A DNA stretch of 14,022 nt from an uncultured Alphaproteobacteria bacterium (GTDB lineage: Bacteria; Pseudomonadota; Alphaproteobacteria; CAAHEQ01; UBA3637), in the NCBI GenBank assembly GCA_944391545.1, contig CALXTZ010000029.1, forward strand, positions 1 to 14,022. Direction: 5' to 3'. Position 1 is the stretch's first letter. Each line of letters begins with the position of its first letter. The notes beneath the pieces were generated by a model. The model did no database searches and had not been told where the DNA came from. It saw nothing but the letters and a program-made list of their open reading frames with translations. Shown in pieces: positions 12,231 to 14,022 of the stretch. The translations under genes and the position numbers were made by a program.

Positions 12231-13490
12231 ATGGTAAAAGAAACAACACTTTCAAACGGGCTGCGCATCATTACGGATGAAATGAACGATGTCGAAACGG
12301 TTTCAATGGGCATTTGGGTGTCAGTCGGGTCTCGGTTTGAGGAACCGGCCATCAGCGGTATTTCGCATTTGTTGGAACATATGGCCTTTAAAGGAACCAC
12401 CGGTCGTTCGGCCTTGCAAATTGCGCAGGAAGTCGAAAATGTCGGCGGCGTGATTAATGCTTACACGTCTAAAGATGTGACGGCTTATTATGTCAAAGTG
12501 TTGAAAGAAGATGCGTCGATGGCTTTGTCGATTTTGGCGGATATTTTCCAAAATTCGACGATGGATAAAGAAGAGTTGGCACGGGAAAAGGGCGTTGTTT
12601 TACAGGAAATTTCACAAACGGCAGATACACCGGACGACATCATTTTTGATTATTTTCAGGAAACGGCTTTCCCGGATCAGCCGATGGGCCGACCGATTTT
12701 GGGAAGCGCCGAAACCGTTCGATCGATTACTTCTGAAACATTGCTTTCCTATATGCACACAGAATATGCAGCGCCCAGAACCGTCATTTCGGCGGCAGGG
12801 GCCGTTTCGCATGATTTTTTGGTGAATGAAGTTGAAAAGCTGTTTACGAAACTGCCGGTTAAAGGACATCGAGAAATGCTTCCCGCGCGGTATGTCGGCG
12901 GGGAGTTTCGTCAGAAAAAAGACATTGAACAAGTAAATATTTTGTTGGGATTTCCGGGGCTGGCGTATCAAGACGATTTATTCTATGCCCAAACGATTTT
13001 ATCGACGATTTTAGGCGGTGGGATGTCGTCTCGGCTGTTCCAGGAAGTGCGGGAAAAACGCGGCCTTGTTTATACGATTTATTCGTTTGCGTCCAGCTAT
13101 ACCGACAGCGGTTTGTTCGGTATTTATGCCGGTACGGGGGAAAAAGAAGTCAAAGATTTATTGCCGGTCGTGTGTGATGAGCTGTTAAAAGTCGGGTCAA
13201 CGCTGACGGATGCCGAAATTGAACGCGCCAAAGCCCAGTTAAAAGCGATGGTTTTGATGAAGCGTGAAAGCACATCGGCCAGGTGTGAAGGCAATGCGCG
13301 GAATATGGCGATTTGGGGACGGGTCATTCCGAAAGAAGAAACAATTGCCAAAATTGAAAGCGTGAATGCGGATGCTTTGCGACAAACGGCGCACCGGTTA
13401 TTTTCTCAAAAACCGACGCTGGCCTCTTTGGGGCCGGTTGATCATGTGTGGGACTATGACCATGTTATGGAACGATTAAGTCTTTCTTAA
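12231..13490 (+). CDS. M16 family zinc metallopeptidase (processing-peptidase-like)
   Basis: This 419-residue protein matches the usual length of single-unit M16B peptidases related to the mitochondrial processing peptidase beta subunit and Bacillus YmxG. The inverted zinc motif HLLEH is at residues 46-50 (zinc ligands His46 and His50, catalytic Glu49). The third ligand is Glu126, exactly 76 residues after His50, within REKGVVLQEI. The C-terminal half carries the conserved ILGGGMSSRLFQEVREKRGLVY block. All catalytic residues are intact, so it should be an active peptidase. No signal peptide is seen, so it is probably cytosolic. The substrate is unknown. GAGGGA (12221-12226) lies four nt before the ATG, and the upstream terminator isolates it from the previous gene. 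Confidence 0.93.
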   Translation: MVKETTLSNGLRIITDEMNDVETVSMGIWVSVGSRFEEPAISGISHLLEHMAFKGTTGRSALQIAQEVENVGGVINAYTSKDVTAYYVKVLKEDASMALSILADIFQNSTMDKEELAREKGVVLQEISQTADTPDDIIFDYFQETAFPDQPMGRPILGSAETVRSITSETLLSYMHTEYAAPRTVISAAGAVSHDFLVNEVEKLFTKLPVKGHREMLPARYVGGEFRQKKDIEQVNILLGFPGLAYQDDLFYAQTILSTILGGGMSSRLFQEVREKRGLVYTIYSFASSYTDSGLFGIYAGTGEKEVKDLLPVVCDELLKVGSTLTDAEIERAKAQLKAMVLMKRESTSARCEGNARNMAIWGRVIPKEETIAKIESVNADALRQTAHRLFSQKPTLASLGPVDHVWDYDHVMERLSLS

Positions 13491-13525
13491 ATCGCCGCTG
13501 TCACGGAACTTTCATGAGAAATAAG

Positions 13526-13554
13526 TTGTTTGTTGAGTAAAAATAAATTATAAG
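13526..13554 (+). promoter_or_regulatory. Promoter for murJ placed to give a leaderless transcript
   Basis: TTGTTT (13526-13531), a 17-nt spacer and TATAAG (13549-13554). With the usual 6-7 nt to the start site, transcription would begin at or next to the murJ ATG at 13561. Confidence 0.55.
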
Positions 13555-13560
13555 TCAAAT

Positions 13561-14022
13561 ATGTCGCTGTTAAAATCAATTGCCACCGTGAGTGGTTTTA
13601 CCATGCTCAGCCGGATTATCGGATTTATCCGGGATGTGTTGATTGCCAGGTATTTGGGGGCAACAATGCTGTCGGATGCTTTCTTTGTGGCGTTGCGGTT
13701 TCCGAATTTGTTCCGAAGCTTGTTTGCCGAAGGTACTTTAAATGTTTCCTTTGTGCCGATTTTTGCGCGCATCTTAAAAGAAAAGGGCAAAGATAAAGCG
13801 CGATTGTTTGCTAAAGAAGCTTTCAGCCTGCTTTTCTATATCTTATTGATTTTCACAATCCTGATGGAAATCTTGATGCCGTATGCGATGGTTGTTTTGG
13901 CTCCCGGATTTGACCAAATTCCGGGTAAAATCGACGTCACGACGCAATTAAGCCGTATTACGTTTCCGTTTTTGTTGGCGGTTTCTTTGGTTTCTTTGTT
14001 GTCCGGCGTGTTAAATTCCATC
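13561..14022 (+). CDS. murJ: Lipid II flippase MurJ (MviN family), N-terminal part
   Basis: The frame runs off the window end after 154 codons; full MurJ is about 500 residues. The start MSLLKSIATVSGFTMLSRIIGFIRDVLIA, followed by LGATMLSDAFFVALRFPNLFRSLFAEG and then FVPIFARIL, is the conserved first two helices and loop of MurJ/MviN. This inner-membrane transporter flips lipid II for peptidoglycan synthesis. Further hydrophobic helices follow at about residues 95-115 and 135-154. ATG 13561 is the only start that fits: an in-frame stop lies at 13534-13536 with no start codon between, and the family begins at this residue. There is no Shine-Dalgarno before the ATG, only AAGTCAAAT. The nearest promoter points to a leaderless mRNA. 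Confidence 0.95.
   Translation, partial: MSLLKSIATVSGFTMLSRIIGFIRDVLIARYLGATMLSDAFFVALRFPNLFRSLFAEGTLNVSFVPIFARILKEKGKDKARLFAKEAFSLLFYILLIFTILMEILMPYAMVVLAPGFDQIPGKIDVTTQLSRITFPFLLAVSLVSLLSGVLNSI

Overview
The window looks like a chromosomal segment from an anaerobic or fermentative alphaproteobacterium of moderate-to-low GC with strong TTG/TTA leucine codon use. Three things point to Alphaproteobacteria. The first gene encodes the FYDLN-type zinc-ribbon/acidic protein (TIGR02300), known mainly from this class. The MurJ and M16-peptidase sequences also read as alphaproteobacterial. A pilin-like protein with a GRSMIEMLGVLAIIGVLS N-terminus resembles those I associate with uncultured gut Alphaproteobacteria; that last placement is recollection and inference. 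An [FeFe] hydrogenase is uncommon in this class and fits an anaerobic, possibly host-associated life.

Layout. Bases 1-1741 form a tight + strand run: the end of the FYDLN protein, yqgE (overlapping it by 14 nt) and a P-loop kinase, closed by a hairpin. Bases 1812-3117 hold a promoter and an OprB-like outer-membrane porin. A shared hairpin at 3133-3162 separates it from a convergent minus-strand pilin-like gene (3176-3589). Bases 3590-4074 have no confident gene but contain the best promoter in the window (minus strand, TGGACA-17-TATAAT). An inverted repeat fills that promoter's spacer, and two further dyads lie upstream.

Bases 4075-8189 are a three-gene NAD(P)H-linked [FeFe] hydrogenase operon: a NuoE-like subunit, a NuoF-like flavoprotein and the catalytic subunit, closed by a strong terminator. 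The flavoprotein lacks the C-terminal two-[4Fe-4S] domain usual in HydB, and the catalytic subunit lacks the extra C-terminal [2Fe-2S] domain of bifurcating HydA. The simplest reading is direct, ferredoxin-independent coupling of NADH to H2. No maturation gene (hydE, hydF or hydG) is in the window.

Bases 8433-11137 hold a three-domain regulator (RsbW-like ATPase, receiver, PP2C/SpoIIE phosphatase) coupled by an ATGA overlap to rsmE. Then come an unrecognised exported cysteine-rich protein (11200-12159) with its own terminator, an M16 metallopeptidase (12231-13490), and the start of murJ (13561 to the window end), whose promoter position predicts a leaderless mRNA.

The most unusual items are the trimmed hydrogenase, the dyad array and operator-like repeat controlling the pilin gene, and the ATPase-receiver-phosphatase fusion. 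No tRNA, rRNA, CRISPR array, insertion sequence or phage gene is visible.
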